A program made the translations under genes and the position numbers. Shown piece after piece: positions 5,759 to 6,636 of a DNA stretch of 6,636 bases. The notes below the pieces were generated by a model. That model made no database searches. It was not told the origin of the DNA and worked only from the letters and a program-made list of their open reading frames with translations. The first letter of the stretch is position 1; each line of letters begins with the position of its first letter. The stretch comes from Haloferacaceae archaeon. GTDB lineage: Archaea > Halobacteriota > Halobacteria > Halobacteriales > Haloferacaceae. The stretch covers positions 1 through 6,636 of the forward strand of contig JAQCMZ010000022.1 in the NCBI GenBank assembly GCA_028274825.1, in the 5' to 3' direction.

Positions 5759-6343
5759 GTGAACACTCCATTCAACACAAATCGGCTCGTTCTCATCACA
5801 GGCAGTCTCAGTGCAATTGCGTGGATTGCAACACTCGCTGTTGGATTCGTGCTTTATGACGCGTTGTCACTTGGAAATCTCGTCATAGTGATCACACTCG
5901 GATGGCTCCTTCTCACACTCGGAGTCTCGTATTATCTGATTGCAAATCAACAAGGAAACCTGCTTCATGTGACAGTCTGGAAATCATGGCTGGTCTTGAG
6001 CGTACTCGCCAGTCTTGTGAATATCGGTGCTGGGCTGATGCTAGAGCTCGGATACGTCTCAATGGAGGTCGAGCCAATCAAGACAGTTCCAATGGAGTAC
6101 GGCGTCATTCTCCCGTGGCTCGTCGCCTATGCTGTTGGGAACCTACTGACAGCCTTCTCTAACTTCGATAACAGAGCGGCTCTCTCGATGAACGAGAGGG
6201 GGGTGTACGGTGGTATTGGGATCGTCTCCGCGCTTGGTGCTGGTGGACTGTTCGTCATGCCTACGTTGCACACGCCAGCAATTCTCTTGCTCGTCGTTGT
6301 GAGCTTCACACAGTGCATCACAGTGTGGATTCGACCCTCCTGA
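5759..6343 (+). CDS. Six-helix integral membrane protein of unknown function (194 aa)
   Basis: Numbering from the GTG at 5759, hydrophobic segments lie at about 10-33, 39-61, 74-96, 114-134, 147-165 and 170-190, with short polar loops, so nearly the whole protein is membrane. I recognise no conserved catalytic or channel motif. The only sizeable loop, residues about 97-113 (VSMEVEPIKTVPMEYG), carries three glutamates. The TTG at 5735 would add eight residues; I prefer the GTG because of the TATA-like box 30 bases upstream, but this is not certain. The gene is divergent from the lipoprotein cluster. Its codons end in A or T more often than those of the core cluster (many ACA, GGA, GCA, CTT, AAT), which hints at separate, possibly horizontal, origin. 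The right-flank transposon-like sequence begins within about 15 bases of its stop. Confidence 0.75.
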   Translation: MNTPFNTNRLVLITGSLSAIAWIATLAVGFVLYDALSLGNLVIVITLGWLLLTLGVSYYLIANQQGNLLHVTVWKSWLVLSVLASLVNIGAGLMLELGYVSMEVEPIKTVPMEYGVILPWLVAYAVGNLLTAFSNFDNRAALSMNERGVYGGIGIVSALGAGGLFVMPTLHTPAILLLVVVSFTQCITVWIRPS

Positions 6344-6356
6344 CGGAAAGAAAGCA

Positions 6357-6376
6357 GAAGCCCACGGCTTCGTGGG
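6357..6376. repeat. Small hairpin with two exclusive pairings, likely decayed IS200/IS605-type end
   Basis: The sequence can fold either as gaagcc (6357-6362) with ggcttc (6366-6371), or as cccacg (6361-6366) with cgtggg (6371-6376) around gctt. It resembles the longer terminal hairpins of haloarchaeal IS200/IS605 elements, with about four bases lost from the loop side. Just downstream, the minus strand is open with a protein-like stretch (AGTSVENLVKRIRGETHEAV, about 6352-6420) that may be an element remnant. The hairpin is seen; the family assignment is from memory. Confidence 0.4.
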
Positions 6377-6455
6377 TCTCACCACGAATTCTCTTGACGA
6401 GGTTCTCGACGCTGGTACCGGCCGCATGGCTTTTTCATAAAGAGCAAGGAGAATA

Positions 6456-6475
6456 CCTGCGTCTTCAGGCGCAGG
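6456..6475. repeat. Stem-loop (CCTGCG stem, TTCA loop), probable right-end hairpin of an IS200/IS605-family element
   Basis: A perfect six-pair stem (cctgcg/cgcagg) is extended by a T-G and a C-G pair around a TTCA tetraloop. On the minus strand it reads attcatcctgcgcctgaaga, then cgcaggtattctcc. That is the layout I remember for the hairpin beyond tnpB in IS200/IS605 elements, which TnpA recognises and which also belongs to the omega-RNA scaffold. It starts 18 bases past the stop of the partial minus-strand frame entering from the right edge, as expected for tnpB plus its right end. Confidence 0.5.
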
Positions 6476-6492
6476 ATGAATCCGACAATACA

Positions 6493-6636
6493 CTACACAA
6501 CCACCGTCAATGTATTTGTGAGTTTCACATCCATACTTTCAATTGCCAAGAACTGGTCTCCAATGGCAAGGTCAGCTCGGAACGGAGCGGATTCCGAACG
6601 GCCTTCGGAGGCGGTCTCCCCGCCAGTACTGAGATC
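6493..6636 (-). CDS. C-terminal end of a minus-strand protein, possibly TnpB, cut by the right edge
   Basis: The minus-strand frame is open from the right edge to a TAG at 6493-6495, giving 47 residues that begin DLSTGGETASEGRSESAPF and end with MDVKLTNTLTVVV. It is acidic and Ser/Thr-rich. The only clue to identity is position: an IS200/IS605-like hairpin lies 18 bases beyond its stop, and Gly/Ser/Glu-rich tails of this kind follow the zinc ribbon in haloarchaeal TnpB. No catalytic residue is inside the window, so another protein is possible. Whether it is intact cannot be judged here. Confidence 0.45.
   Translation of the reverse strand, partial: DLSTGGETASEGRSESAPFRADLAIGDQFLAIESMDVKLTNTLTVVV

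Noticed and set aside
6182..6198. CTCTCG/CGAGAG hairpin in the membrane-protein gene
   Set aside because: It lies within coding sequence, is short, and has no T-run or partner site that would suggest a regulatory role.
6143..6493. Minus-strand frame of 116 codons over the membrane-protein end and right flank
   Set aside because: It runs through two hairpins and the antisense of a clear membrane protein, and its Pro/Arg-rich product is not protein-like.
1..6636. CRISPR array, tRNA or rRNA genes
   Set aside because: No regularly spaced repeats and no cloverleaf or rRNA-like sequence were seen on either strand.

Overview
The window looks haloarchaeal. The proteins are acidic (Asp/Glu-rich), one is a Tat-exported lipoprotein with an RRxFL motif and a lipobox, there are almost no Shine-Dalgarno sites, and AT-rich boxes sit about 25-30 bases before start codons as expected for leaderless archaeal transcripts. 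I cannot name a genus from the sequence.

Left flank (1-800) is decayed accessory DNA. At the left edge, on the minus strand, is a frameshifted piece of the C-terminal tail of an IS200/IS605-family TnpB. Next come two small damaged genes that diverge from one AT-rich promoter: a minus-strand helical protein remnant (194-419) and a plus-strand short protein (487-727) that is split by a one-base slip in a run of six G. An imperfect inverted repeat brackets the shared promoter.

The core (802-5432) is a minus-strand cluster. In order of transcription it holds a Tat lipoprotein (4614-5432), a membrane-anchored spermidine-synthase-like protein (2700-4505), a DUF2617-type protein whose start overlaps the synthase stop (2210-2710), a 418-base stretch with no convincing gene, and a 329-residue protein with 19-residue repeats and a C-terminal zinc ribbon (802-1791). 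A membrane-fused spermidine-synthase-like protein next to DUF2617 is a pairing I recall from bacterial, mainly actinobacterial, clusters of unknown or envelope-stress function. This looks like an archaeal version with its own accessory proteins. The synthase keeps the SAM-binding motif but lacks several residues that bind polyamine in classical SpeE, so its reaction should not be assumed.

After a divergent intergenic region that carries a perfect 14-base palindrome, the plus strand encodes a six-helix membrane protein of unknown function (5759-6343), with more A/T-ending codons than its neighbours. The right flank (about 6350-6636) again looks like IS200/IS605-type DNA: two small hairpins and the C-terminal end of a minus-strand reading frame entering from the right edge. 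The core cluster is therefore bracketed by transposon debris, which suggests a mobile or frequently rearranged locus.
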